Assembly: GCA_029777735.1 (NCBI GenBank)
Contig: JAKORR010000603.1
Location: 1-13,422, forward strand
Origin: Armatimonadota bacterium
GTDB taxonomy: Bacteria; Armatimonadota; Zipacnadia; Zipacnadales; FEN-943
Reading direction: 5' to 3'
Length of the DNA stretch: 13,422 nucleotides
Below, piece by piece: positions 1-7,445 of this stretch. The notes under the pieces were generated by a model, which worked only from the letters and a program-made list of their open reading frames with translations, searched no databases and had not been told where the DNA came from. The translations under genes were made by a program, and so were the position numbers. Numbering within the stretch: position 1 is the stretch's first letter; each line of letters begins with the position of its first letter.

Positions 1-1481
1 CCCAGGGCGATCGCCTCTCCTGGTCTCTCGCTGAGCAGGTAGGCACAGCCCGCCGGGCCGAAGTCGAGAACGACTTGCTGGTTTGCCTCGCTACACCGCA
101 GAGCGCTCTGCGGGACCAACCGGTGTGCCGGGTCTCTAACCAGATCCCAGGCCACGTATTGGGCCTTCGGCAAGACGTCGCCAATGACGAACCCGTGGTC
201 TTTGCAGCCAACGCATACTTCGATTACTTCGATGTCATCGCCACCCTCGCCACTCCTCTCCGTCCGCCGGTTGCTCTCGTCTAGCCCGGTCCCACACGAA
301 CGGCACTCCCCAGAAACCTCCTGCGGCAGATCCTCGATGATCGCGTCCACACCCAGCTCCGAGAACCTGTGCAGCTTCCGTTCGCCGAGCCCCTGGTAGG
401 CGCGTTCGGCTAGGACTGAGGGAGTCTGCAGATCCTCATCATCGGCCTCCACCCACTCTATCGCCGCAGCAAGTCGTCCGCGGAACGTCCGCAGCAGCCA
501 GTCGTTTATCTCCCTCCGTCCAACCTCAAGTCTGGTGACGACTTCTGGGGCGTTAGGCACAAGAAGCTGGAAGTTCCCCCCAGCACTGGCGATGACGTTG
601 GCCTCCGAGACCCCGCACTCCTTGGCCAACCAAAGCCCGATAGCCCGCGACAGCGCAGAAAGGTAGAAGGATCGTCCGCGAAGCCTCTTGGCCAAGTGCT
701 GTTGGCTCTCTAGACCACGCCGCTGTAGTCCGTAGATGAAGTCCTGTATGCCCGACAGGTCTCCGATCACAAGAAGATACGGCTTCCCCCCCGCGTTGTC
801 ACTCTGCGCAGCCTTAGCCGCCTCGCAGGCGGCCGCCAACCTGAGGTGCTCCAAGAGCGCTATGTCACCAGGTCCGTCCTCGGCATACGCCGGCACTCCC
901 CAGAGGTATCGCTGCAGCAGACCCAGCACGGCGTGGATTAACTGATGCGGCGTCAGTGGTGCTCCGTCTTTCCTTCTCTGGCCAACATCGCCCACGAGTT
1001 TGGCCCAGCTCTCCCACAACGCCTCCAACAACTGCTGGAACGCCTCGTGGCTCGGTTCTAGGTCCTCTCTCGGCAAGAATGCCTCGCCTAAGCTCGTGCC
1101 GCCCTCCGCAGGCACCAGGTCAAGGGGCATATACGCCCACTGGCCTTTCGCTGGCCCAATCGTCTGTGTCCTGCCGTCCTCGCCGCACTCTATGCGCCAC
1201 AGCCGCGCAGCCACGGGGCACAACAGAGGCGCCCTCGGAGGCGTACCCAGCCCCGAATCGCCGTGGCCCTCAACGATCCTCGCTACGGCGTTTGCCAGCT
1301 CCTCGTGGTGGGTCTCCCCCACAAGCTGTAGCCCATACTCGCCCACGAAGGCCTTCGCGTGCTCGGCCAGGCTGCCGTCGTTGCCTGCCCAGAGGCAAAC
1401 CTTCCCCACATCATGGATGAGGCCCGCCAGAGTTGTTAACAGAACGTGGCTCTCCACGGTCTCCCCTCGCTTCGCAGTCAT
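1..1481 (-). CDS. cas10: Cas10 (Csm1-like) large subunit of a type III CRISPR complex, 3' end outside window
   Basis: Cas10 is the signature subunit of type III CRISPR effector complexes. It usually carries an HD DNase and a Palm domain that makes cyclic oligoadenylate. I translated 493 residues on the minus strand with no stop before base 1. An HD motif, LIHDVGK, is at residues 21-27. The Csm1-type motif DLSGIQDFIY is at 241-250, and GGNFQLLVP in the first Palm is at 301-309. Two cysteine pairs (C393/C396 and C423/C426) look like the usual zinc knuckle. The second Palm with the cyclase GGDD motif would lie beyond the left edge, so cyclase activity cannot be judged here. I chose ATG at 1481 because it begins five bases after the stop of the upstream CARF gene and puts the HD motif near the N terminus. 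It is the third gene of the cas6 operon. Csm1 style suggests III-A or a related subtype, and the subtype stays open. Confidence 0.95.
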   Translation of the reverse strand, partial: MTAKRGETVESHVLLTTLAGLIHDVGKVCLWAGNDGSLAEHAKAFVGEYGLQLVGETHHEELANAVARIVEGHGDSGLGTPPRAPLLCPVAARLWRIECGEDGRTQTIGPAKGQWAYMPLDLVPAEGGTSLGEAFLPREDLEPSHEAFQQLLEALWESWAKLVGDVGQRRKDGAPLTPHQLIHAVLGLLQRYLWGVPAYAEDGPGDIALLEHLRLAAACEAAKAAQSDNAGGKPYLLVIGDLSGIQDFIYGLQRRGLESQQHLAKRLRGRSFYLSALSRAIGLWLAKECGVSEANVIASAGGNFQLLVPNAPEVVTRLEVGRREINDWLLRTFRGRLAAAIEWVEADDEDLQTPSVLAERAYQGLGERKLHRFSELGVDAIIEDLPQEVSGECRSCGTGLDESNRRTERSGEGGDDIEVIEVCVGCKDHGFVIGDVLPKAQYVAWDLVRDPAHRLVPQSALRCSEANQQVVLDFGPAGCAYLLSERPGEAIAL

Positions 1482-1486
1482 CACTA

Positions 1487-2275
1487 TCAAACTACTCGGC
1501 TGCCCCTCTGACCGGGCTGCCGTTTCTCCTCTCGGCCTTCCACGCAGTCTGGACCCTCAGGCTCCTCCGCCTCTCTACTAGGCAACGGTCCCATTGCTTC
1601 GATCCTGACGAGCTTTGGGGCTCTTGGTCTCGCTCCCCTTCCCGTGGGGTCCTGTTGCGCCGGCGGCATGTAGGTCACATCTACTCCGTACTGGCTCGCC
1701 GCCGCAAGTAGCCCCAGACTCATCGGCACCGTCCCGCCTGTTATGTCAACGCTCACATCACCGAGCTCCGCCTTGTGTCGCTCCAGTATCTGTCGAGCCA
1801 CCCCCCTAGTGCTATCAACGTCGAAGGCATCGGCGACCTGCTCTAGCTCAACGATCTTCTCCCCGCTTTTGCCGTTGATATCGGCTTGGAGTTCCGTTGC
1901 AGGCCCCCAACTTCCCCGCTCCCCGCGTGTCGCCAGCAGATATAGTCTCCTGGGTTTGTGGTAAGCGATAAGAGCTTCGGCCAGGGGACGGTTGGCAGGA
2001 CCAAAGGTGGCGATCACGATTGGCTTTCTCGGGCTTTCGTCCTCCAGCTCGATTCTCACAGGCTTGGCCTTCACAACGAGCCGCACTACCGCCCAGACGA
2101 CCATAACAACAACAAGACTTGACACAACCCTTAGAACCCACACGCCCGGCTGCTCGCGCAGCACTTCGGCGATGAGATCCGAGATCGCGTTGACAAGGAT
2201 GTCTGTGGCAACCACGACCGCGGCGCCTATACATCCGACCATGGAGAGACCCAACGGGCGCAACCTACTCCTCAT
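1487..2275 (-). CDS. Membrane-anchored CARF-domain protein (two TM helices + CARF)
   Basis: This 262-residue protein begins with two hydrophobic segments, about residues 10-31 and 45-68, followed by a basic and acidic linker. A CARF-like Rossmann domain covers about 85-215: strand PIVIATFG at 85-92 and the signature DITGGTVPMS at 177-186. The C-terminal 45 residues are charged and probably disordered. CARF domains bind cyclic oligoadenylate made by Cas10, so this is probably a membrane effector. Cam1 (one TM helix plus CARF) and Csx23 (TM plus a cA4-binding domain) are known precedents, but the two-helix layout does not match Cam1 exactly. No nuclease motif is visible. The start at 2275 is fixed by an ATGA overlap with the cas6 stop. 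A longer reading from 2377 would run deep into cas6 and is unlikely. It sits between cas6 and cas10, in the core operon rather than among the distal accessory genes. Confidence 0.85.
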   Translation of the reverse strand: MRSRLRPLGLSMVGCIGAAVVVATDILVNAISDLIAEVLREQPGVWVLRVVSSLVVVMVVWAVVRLVVKAKPVRIELEDESPRKPIVIATFGPANRPLAEALIAYHKPRRLYLLATRGERGSWGPATELQADINGKSGEKIVELEQVADAFDVDSTRGVARQILERHKAELGDVSVDITGGTVPMSLGLLAAASQYGVDVTYMPPAQQDPTGRGARPRAPKLVRIEAMGPLPSREAEEPEGPDCVEGREEKRQPGQRGSRVV

Positions 2276-3486
2276 GGTGCCCCCGCCTCCAACCTGTACC
2301 ACCCATACCCATAGCTCGTGCTCTTGCCGACATGGATGAGTTGCCCCACGGCCAACAAGGGCGCCAGACTCTGCCACCCTTCGCCTAGCCTCAACGCACC
2401 CAGTGCCCCCCTTAGCTCGAATTCGTGCCTCTGTCTGCTCGAGTAGTGCTTCCGGCTTACCGACGTGCCTCTCAGCGGCCGCGCCCCAACCTTCCCCGCC
2501 AGCTCCCGCATCTCGCCGATCCAGTCGTCCTCAGAGCCCTCCCCTCCATGCCCCACCGCAACTGCCGAAGACCCGGCACCGCCCACTGCCCCTGCGCGTC
2601 CAGCGACCGTACGCCGCTCGGACTCGCGCGAGTCCCCTTCCCCACCTACGCAGTGCGCCCGCCCCAGCGCCTGCACGCGCCGCGCCAAGGTCTCTGTCAG
2701 CAGGGGAAAGTCAAGCCGTGTCACCAGTCGGCCCTTCTCCTGCAGCCGCACCGGTGTCACGAAGTGGAGCACCGCGCTCTCGCCCTCCGGCCAGGGCACG
2801 TCCCGCCAGGTCAGCTCCGGCACTCCGTCGCCTTCCTGTTCGGGCCATACCTGCACCCACTTGCCCGTCCCTTCAAGCGCCCCCACGACCTCGACCTCGA
2901 AGGGCGTCCGCTCACTGCCCAGCCCTCTCTCGCCGGCAACCTGGAAGGCCGCCACGAAGTACGGCAGTAGCTCAATCCCGCGCCCCACTAGCGTCAGCCG
3001 GAACGCCATCCGCTCGCCCGCCTCGTACGTCACCTTGCCGAAGTCGCCCGGGCTGATAACAAAGGGGTGAGGCGCGAAGTCGCCGCCAAAGCCTAACCCG
3101 TCCGGCATTGGGGTACGGAAGACCTGCCAGAAGACACAACGCGCCGCCAGCGTGCACTCGTCACACTGCCGACCAGGGAAGGGGCAAGAAATCCGCTTCA
3201 GCGCAGCACCGAGGACGCTCCTCAGCAGGCTGCCCTTGTAGACCGGAAGCCTTCCGCCCAACCGCGCGCGAAGGACAAAGCCCAACCGCGCCAGCGCCAG
3301 CTTCGTCAGCGGTAGTCCTACCTCGGATTCAGTGCTGACACTCCGTGAGGCCCCCGCCGTGGCCTCCCACCTCCCTGGGTCACCGCCATGGCACTCACTG
3401 GTCCCCACGCAGCCCGCTCTGGGGCGCCCTGCGTCCTTCCTGGCTTTGCGAGGAGTGGGCACCCTCCCTCTCGCCAGACCGCCCAT
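2272..3486 (-). CDS. cas6: Cas6 crRNA-processing endoribonuclease
   Basis: Cas6 cuts the precursor transcript within each repeat and leaves the 8-nt 5' handle on crRNA. In this 404-residue protein the conserved part begins near residue 61. LPVYKGSLLRSVLG (80-93) is followed by a four-cysteine cluster (C101, C108, C111, C117) seen in many type III Cas6 proteins. HFVTPVRLQ lies at 241-249, and SSRQRHEFELRG at 349-360 resembles the family's S-x-R-Q-x segment. The glycine-rich C-terminal motif VGKSTSYGYG is at 386-395. Two low-complexity parts make it longer than usual: an Arg/Gly-rich N terminus (1-55) and a Gly/Ser/Glu-rich insert (281-320). ATG 3486 lies about 30 nt below the predicted start site of a strong promoter, which supports it, although the ribosome-binding site is weak. 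The catalytic residues were not identified. First gene of the operon, followed by the CARF gene through an ATGA overlap. Confidence 0.9.
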   Translation of the reverse strand: MGGLARGRVPTPRKARKDAGRPRAGCVGTSECHGGDPGRWEATAGASRSVSTESEVGLPLTKLALARLGFVLRARLGGRLPVYKGSLLRSVLGAALKRISCPFPGRQCDECTLAARCVFWQVFRTPMPDGLGFGGDFAPHPFVISPGDFGKVTYEAGERMAFRLTLVGRGIELLPYFVAAFQVAGERGLGSERTPFEVEVVGALEGTGKWVQVWPEQEGDGVPELTWRDVPWPEGESAVLHFVTPVRLQEKGRLVTRLDFPLLTETLARRVQALGRAHCVGGEGDSRESERRTVAGRAGAVGGAGSSAVAVGHGGEGSEDDWIGEMRELAGKVGARPLRGTSVSRKHYSSRQRHEFELRGALGALRLGEGWQSLAPLLAVGQLIHVGKSTSYGYGWYRLEAGAP

Positions 3487-3523
3487 CGGTGGTTCCGGTC
3501 TAGCTGCTCTTCACAGTAATGTG

Positions 3524-3553
3524 ATTATACACACTAAACCTACACGCTGTCAA
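3524..3553 (-). promoter_or_regulatory. Sigma-70-type promoter of the cas6-CARF-cas10 operon
   Basis: On the minus strand a perfect TTGACA (3553-3548) and a perfect TATAAT (3529-3524) are separated by 18 bp. Transcription would start near 3516, giving a leader of about 30 nt before the cas6 ATG at 3486. It lies in an AT-rich patch within otherwise GC-rich DNA. The remaining part of the 295-bp gap, 3554-3781, holds no gene or terminator that I can support. Confidence 0.8.
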
Positions 3554-3781
3554 CCACTCTATGCGCACAAGGAGGGAAAGGAGGGATTCGCGTAAGTGCG
3601 CCAAGTCCCACCCCACAATTGGCCCTCTGCTTTGTAGCCCGGCCGCCGCGCCTTGCCCTTTCGCCGAGGCCCAACTGTGTCGCGCAATAAACTGCCCACC
3701 GCGTCCACGACCGCGCGACCCCAGCACCTCTCGCCTCATGGCCACGCCCTCGCCCAGCTCGTCGCGCGCCAGCCCAGACGA

Positions 3782-5374
3782 TCATCCCGCCTCCGTCACG
3801 CCTACCCGCCTCAGCCTCGCCCTAATCCGATCCAGCCTTTCATCTGACGGCACAGGCGCGCCCACCACCTTCGCGAACTCTGCCCGATGTGCCTCCTGGT
3901 CGAACCAGTCATCATCAGCACTCAGAAACGCGCCCGCGTACGCCTCCACACAGTGCGCTTCCAGCTCCTCAGCCGAGTTCCCCGCGAGCTTGGCGAAGGG
4001 CACCGAGACGACCGTCAGCTCCTGGCCGTTCTCGTCCAGCAGCCCCCCGCCCCGGACCAGCGCTAAGATGATCTCCCTGGCGCGGCTCTTCGACACGCTG
4101 ACCGTGGCCTCGGCCACGCGTTCCATAAGCTCCCTCCCCGTGATCGGACCATCCGCATCGGCGACTATCTTGGGCACCATCCCGAGAACCTTTCTCCGCT
4201 CAGCTGGCAGCGGCCGCATCTGCCGCTTTGCCAGAAAGGCGTGGACTGCCCCTGGAGCAACGGCCCCAATCAACACGCGCTCCATCGCCGACTGGTCAGC
4301 AAGCACACCGCTGCCGTCCAAGGCAGCTCTCAGCAGGCCCTCGAGACTGTGCCGATCTGCCATCACGATGCCCCAAAGCTGGTTTACCTGCTGCTGTAGC
4401 TCTGGTCGTGTGGTCAAGAGGACTAGGAAGGTGCGTCCTGCCGGCATCGAGAGCTGCTGAGCTATCGCTCTGACCCTCTGCAGGTAGCGATCATAGTCGC
4501 CGGTCTTGCATTCCAAGAGCAGAGGCACTCCGTCAATCAGGTAGAATAAATCCAGTTCCCCCGTAGTGCCGTCTTGCAGTGTCAAGACCACATCCACCAG
4601 CTTGTCGTAAGACACGCCGGATGCCTTTAGCAGCTCGTCCGTCTTCGCCATTACGTACAGCTCAAACCAGCGTCCCGTGAAGAAGTTGTATACCCGACCA
4701 TCGTCCACTTGCGGTATGCCCTCAAGGACCCGCACAGATTTTGAGTAGTTGCAGGGCAGCATGCCCAGCTCACGCAGCCGGTACGCAAAGGCCACGCACC
4801 GGCTGATCTCCTCGGGCGGCCGTCCTGCCAAGTTCAGCCGGAACTTCCGCCGTTCAGCTTGGCTCCTCCGGATCGCGTCGTGCAGCCTCTGCAGATCGTC
4901 GAAGTTATTCCCAAGCTCCAGCGCCAGGGGCAACAGCGCCCGGTCATCCAGCGTCTCGCCTCGGTGAGACATCACCACGACCCCTTGGCTCTCGAGCCAT
5001 GCCGCTGCCCGTTGCCCTGCCGCGTAGTCCGGCTCAACCGGCGCAGCATATTCCGCGGCGGCCGCCTCCGCCTCGCTTGGCACTAGCGCTCCCAGCGCGC
5101 GCTCCGTGGCCATTCCTGCTGCTTCACCCTCGTCGCTCTCCCGATCGCTTGCCGCCGACACGCCGTCTTGCGTGTCAGCGATGAGTCCGGCGGTGCGCCC
5201 TTCGCCCCTGCCAGTCTCGGTCGCGCCAGGCAGGCCCTCCCGTGCGGCTACCACCTGCTCCAGTAGCGCCCGCATCTCGTCTCGCAGTGCTCTAATCTCG
5301 GTCGCCAGAGTGTTCACGGCGCGCGTAAGTGCTTCCGTCGCGCAGGGTGGATTCCCGCTCGCGTCCTGTGACAT
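3782..5374 (-). CDS. PD-(D/E)xK nuclease-like protein with coiled coil and C-terminal winged helix
   Basis: I do not recognise a named family for the whole 530-residue protein. Residues 15-45 look like a coiled coil, and 46-115 are acidic, Gly/Ala-rich and probably disordered. From 150 to 350 there is a nuclease-like core: helix FFTGRWFELY (231-240, E238), then GELDL with E273 and D275, then LLLECKTG with E288 and K290, then conserved-looking helices. This E...ExD...ExK layout, and a helix similar to the WLE-YV helix, recall Card1/Can2 (DUF1887) of type III systems, but I see no CARF fold upstream of it. Residues 395-460 look like a winged helix (ITGRELMERV, then a hairpin with LLDENGQELTVV). 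ATG 5374 has AAGGAGG at 5392-5386 with an 11-nt spacing. It lies between the cas6 operon and the CRISPR relic, so a role in CRISPR immunity is inferred, not shown. It could also be a restriction-like endonuclease of an unrelated system. Confidence 0.75.
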   Translation of the reverse strand: MSQDASGNPPCATEALTRAVNTLATEIRALRDEMRALLEQVVAAREGLPGATETGRGEGRTAGLIADTQDGVSAASDRESDEGEAAGMATERALGALVPSEAEAAAAEYAAPVEPDYAAGQRAAAWLESQGVVVMSHRGETLDDRALLPLALELGNNFDDLQRLHDAIRRSQAERRKFRLNLAGRPPEEISRCVAFAYRLRELGMLPCNYSKSVRVLEGIPQVDDGRVYNFFTGRWFELYVMAKTDELLKASGVSYDKLVDVVLTLQDGTTGELDLFYLIDGVPLLLECKTGDYDRYLQRVRAIAQQLSMPAGRTFLVLLTTRPELQQQVNQLWGIVMADRHSLEGLLRAALDGSGVLADQSAMERVLIGAVAPGAVHAFLAKRQMRPLPAERRKVLGMVPKIVADADGPITGRELMERVAEATVSVSKSRAREIILALVRGGGLLDENGQELTVVSVPFAKLAGNSAEELEAHCVEAYAGAFLSADDDWFDQEAHRAEFAKVVGAPVPSDERLDRIRARLRRVGVTEAG

Positions 5375-5540
5375 CTCGCGTACACCCTCCTTCTAGTGGG
5401 TTCCTCCGCCCCTATCTTCACACCCTCGCGCTTCGAACCCAGGTCAAGGCGCGGCAGGCCTGTCAGCCGACCATGCTCTCACCACCAAGCGCTGCCTTTG
5501 CGCCGCCAGTGGCTGGGCTCCCCGTGAGAGCCGACCTCCG

Positions 5541-5627
5541 CTGACGAATCCCCCGGAGGGGAGAGGATCTCCTACGTAGGAAGCAGCGGGCGATTATTCT
5601 AGCTAACACCTATGTGTTTCAATCCCC
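5541..5627 (-). CRISPR. Relic of a CRISPR array: degenerate repeat, 39-nt spacer, truncated repeat
   Basis: Two pieces match the intact repeat found at 7525-7560. At 5616-5627 the plus strand reads GTTTCAATCCCC, the first 12 bases of that repeat, after which the match is lost. At 5547-5559 AATCCCCCGGAGG matches 13 bases, and the flanks are degraded within a 36-nt span (5541-5576). The 39 bases between (5577-5615) are of spacer size. Read on the minus strand the degenerate copy is the last one, as expected for the leader-distal end of an array. The rest of the 320-bp gap 5375-5694 holds the ribosome-binding site of the neighbouring gene and nothing else I can support. Confidence 0.55.
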
Positions 5628-5694
5628 AGCCCGCCGCGGACGACATCACAGTCCCCGCCACACCTCCGGTCAGGGCCGGCCCGCCAGCACGGCC

Positions 5695-6081
5695 TCAGCT
5701 CGACCTGCGCTGCCGCGCCCGGTCGCGTACCTGCTGTAGGTTGAGGATCTCGGCCACCTCGAACCTGGGCGGCACGGCGCCCTCCACCGGCCGAAGTCGC
5801 AGCACCGCCGGGAAGTAACCCATTCGCCCGTGGAGTTCCGCGAGCACCAGCGCGGCGATGACGCTGAGCGCCGGCAGGTTCACAAGAATCGGAAGTGTCT
5901 GCCACTCTTCCGACGTAAGACCCACGCTTTCGACCACGGCCTGCGTCTGCTCATCGAAGGGCTGCGCGTGGTCAAACCGGCACGGTGCATCGCGAACCTC
6001 AGCGACCGCCCGGCCCGTCAGCCGCACGATCTGCTCCAACTGCTCATCGGTGATCGGGTGACCAAAGTTGACGATCAGCAT
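5695..6081 (-). CDS. csx15: Csx15 family CRISPR ancillary protein (probable ring-nuclease class)
   Basis: This 128-residue protein fits Csx15 over its whole length from memory of the family: NFGHP at residues 5-9, the central block LPILVNLPALSV, then AELHGRMGYFPAVLRLRP, and an Arg-rich C-terminal helix with RDRARQRR. Csx15 is a small CARF-like protein found beside type III loci and grouped with Csx16 and Csx20. The group is thought to bind or degrade cyclic tetra-adenylate and so switch off CARF effectors. No catalytic residues were assigned here. ATG 6081 follows a GAGG element with five bases between. The gene starts 75 bp after the csx1 stop on the same strand, so effector and its likely off-switch are probably co-transcribed. 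A CRISPR relic follows downstream. Confidence 0.85.
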   Translation of the reverse strand: MLIVNFGHPITDEQLEQIVRLTGRAVAEVRDAPCRFDHAQPFDEQTQAVVESVGLTSEEWQTLPILVNLPALSVIAALVLAELHGRMGYFPAVLRLRPVEGAVPPRFEVAEILNLQQVRDRARQRRSS

Positions 6082-6156
6082 CTTGCCTCACAGGACCCGC
6101 AGACCCGCAACGCCATTCGCGGACCCTTTGTGGCCACATCGGCGCCGGTTTGTGGG

Positions 6157-7386
6157 CTAACGCGGCAGCAGGGGGGCGAGCAGTCGTGGAATCTGCCGCA
6201 CGTCCTGCGCCAGTTTCGACGCCTCGGCAGGCTTGCGGTGGCCAGTGCCGCAGTGGGCAATTTCGTTACGGATACGGCTCACTTCTTGCCAGGCTGTGCG
6301 CCAGGCCTTCGCGTCGGCGTCCCGCAGGGTCGCCAAAGCGGCTTTTGCCGCTGCCGCCATCGTCTCGTTGTACTGCCGGGTGCGGTCCGTAGGCTCCAAG
6401 TGACCACACATCGCGTCGCGCGCACAGTTGCGTCCGCCCCGTGTGTCCGCGCGGCACTTCAGCCGCCAACAGGCATGGGTCACCAGCCATTCCGACGCGA
6501 GCGTAGCCGCCTGCACCAGGTGGCCGTTCTCCACGTACCACTTTATCAGCGCAAACTCACGGCCCAACTGCTGCTTCGGCGCAAGGTCCTCCTCGCCGGC
6601 CAGTTTGGCGTAGGCCTCGGACACCCGCCCCAGCAGCCGCCGCATCGGCGCCAGCCGCAGGTCAGGTGACTGCTGTAGCCCTCCTGCCGCCCGCTGCAGC
6701 CGATCCGCCTCCCTCCGCACCTGCGCGGGACGGCTGAGCTCAAGCCCCAGCGAGAGGTCCTCAAGCGCCTCGGCTAGCTGCCCGATGGGCTTGGACCCAC
6801 TGACTGCCTGCCTCATCTCCTCGGCCAGCTCCCGCGAGTCCCCCGTGCGCAGGAAAGTGTGGGTGGCCGTTAGCCAGTCGAAGAGAGGCAGGAAGCCCGC
6901 GAGGTCAAACACGGGCGCCACGTCATCCGCCTGCGCGGGTGTACGGAGGGGCCGACGGGCCTCGAAGGCCCCGTAGACCAAGGCGTCCAACCGCACCCCG
7001 TAGGCCTCCTTCGCATAAGCCGCGCTGAGAAGCGCCACCAAGGGGATGGAGCGGAAGGCATGGGTGATGTCGAAGACGGCTTCCTGAGCGCCCTCCAGTG
7101 CGCCCACCACGGTGTCAAAGATCATCCACACGTCATCCACATCGTTCCCGGAAGGGATGTCGAGTGGCACGGCCCGGTCGCCCAGGGTCTTCCGCACCCG
7201 GGCCCAGGGCGGGGCCTGCTTTGCCTCCTTCGTCAGAAGCACGCGGAGCTCGAAGTCGGGGAACCAGTTCGCCAGAGCCAGGGGGAACACGTCAGTGACT
7301 TCTGGGCTGTGCGGGAATCGGTCCCAGGCATAGGTGATCGGAGAATAGGAACTAGTACCGAGAGCGGTCAGTATGACCTGACGCAT
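6157..7386 (-). CDS. csx1: Csx1-family CARF-HEPN ribonuclease
   Basis: Csx1 enzymes are RNases activated by cyclic oligoadenylate from Cas10, and they cut RNA without sequence-specific targeting by crRNA. In this 409-residue protein the CARF part covers about 1-180: VILTALGTSSYSP (4-16) and DITHAFRS (106-113), the D-x-T-H signature of the Csx1/Csx2 group. The C-terminal HEPN domain has the catalytic R-x4-H motif RNEIAH at 373-378. Four cysteines (C306, C311, C321, C327) inside the HEPN part could bind zinc, which is unusual to my knowledge. I chose ATG 7386 over ATG 7401 because GGGAGG lies seven bases before 7386, whereas 7401 has only an adjacent GAGG. Followed by csx15. The upstream region contains a CRISPR mini-array, so the mRNA may carry a repeat in its leader. 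Confidence 0.93.
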   Translation of the reverse strand: MRQVILTALGTSSYSPITYAWDRFPHSPEVTDVFPLALANWFPDFELRVLLTKEAKQAPPWARVRKTLGDRAVPLDIPSGNDVDDVWMIFDTVVGALEGAQEAVFDITHAFRSIPLVALLSAAYAKEAYGVRLDALVYGAFEARRPLRTPAQADDVAPVFDLAGFLPLFDWLTATHTFLRTGDSRELAEEMRQAVSGSKPIGQLAEALEDLSLGLELSRPAQVRREADRLQRAAGGLQQSPDLRLAPMRRLLGRVSEAYAKLAGEEDLAPKQQLGREFALIKWYVENGHLVQAATLASEWLVTHACWRLKCRADTRGGRNCARDAMCGHLEPTDRTRQYNETMAAAAKAALATLRDADAKAWRTAWQEVSRIRNEIAHCGTGHRKPAEASKLAQDVRQIPRLLAPLLPR

Positions 7387-7393
7387 GGAGGGG

Positions 7394-7399
7394 CCTCCC
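7394..7399 (-). promoter_or_regulatory. Shine-Dalgarno site deciding the csx1 start
   Basis: GGGAGG on the minus strand ends seven bases before ATG 7386. It overlaps the first codons that would follow ATG 7401, which favours the shorter protein. Confidence 0.7.
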
Positions 7400-7445
7400 A
7401 TCCTCGAGGGTTGGGGAGCAACTCATGCCGTGGATCGCCACCACT

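Noticed and set aside
956..1581. Plus-strand frames of 154 and 193 codons
   Set aside because: Opposite the continuous cas10 frame, which carries HD, SGIQDFIY and cysteine motifs; the plus-strand products are Pro/Arg/Ser-rich.
2276..2377. N-terminal extension of the CARF protein
   Set aside because: Would overlap cas6 by about 100 bp; the ATGA start at 2275 is the natural one and keeps both TM helices.
2403..3070. Three overlapping plus-strand frames of 180-217 codons
   Set aside because: They lie opposite cas6, give Pro/Arg/Ser-rich products without domains, and are expected by-products of GC-rich coding on the minus strand.
3540..3785. 81-codon minus-strand frame whose ATG overlaps the stop of the nuclease-like gene as ATGA
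   Set aside because: The overlap is suggestive, but the product is Arg/Gly-rich, codon use shows no clear bias, and its end runs into the cas6 promoter.
3561..4460. 299-codon plus-strand frame
   Set aside because: Opposite the nuclease-like gene, Ser/Arg/Pro-rich with no recognisable domain.
5430..5456. GGTTCGAA on the minus strand, similar to a tRNA T-loop
   Set aside because: The flanking bases do not pair as a T-stem and no acceptor or anticodon arm can be drawn.
5830..6669. 279-codon plus-strand frame
   Set aside because: Opposite csx15 and csx1, both of which have clear family motifs.
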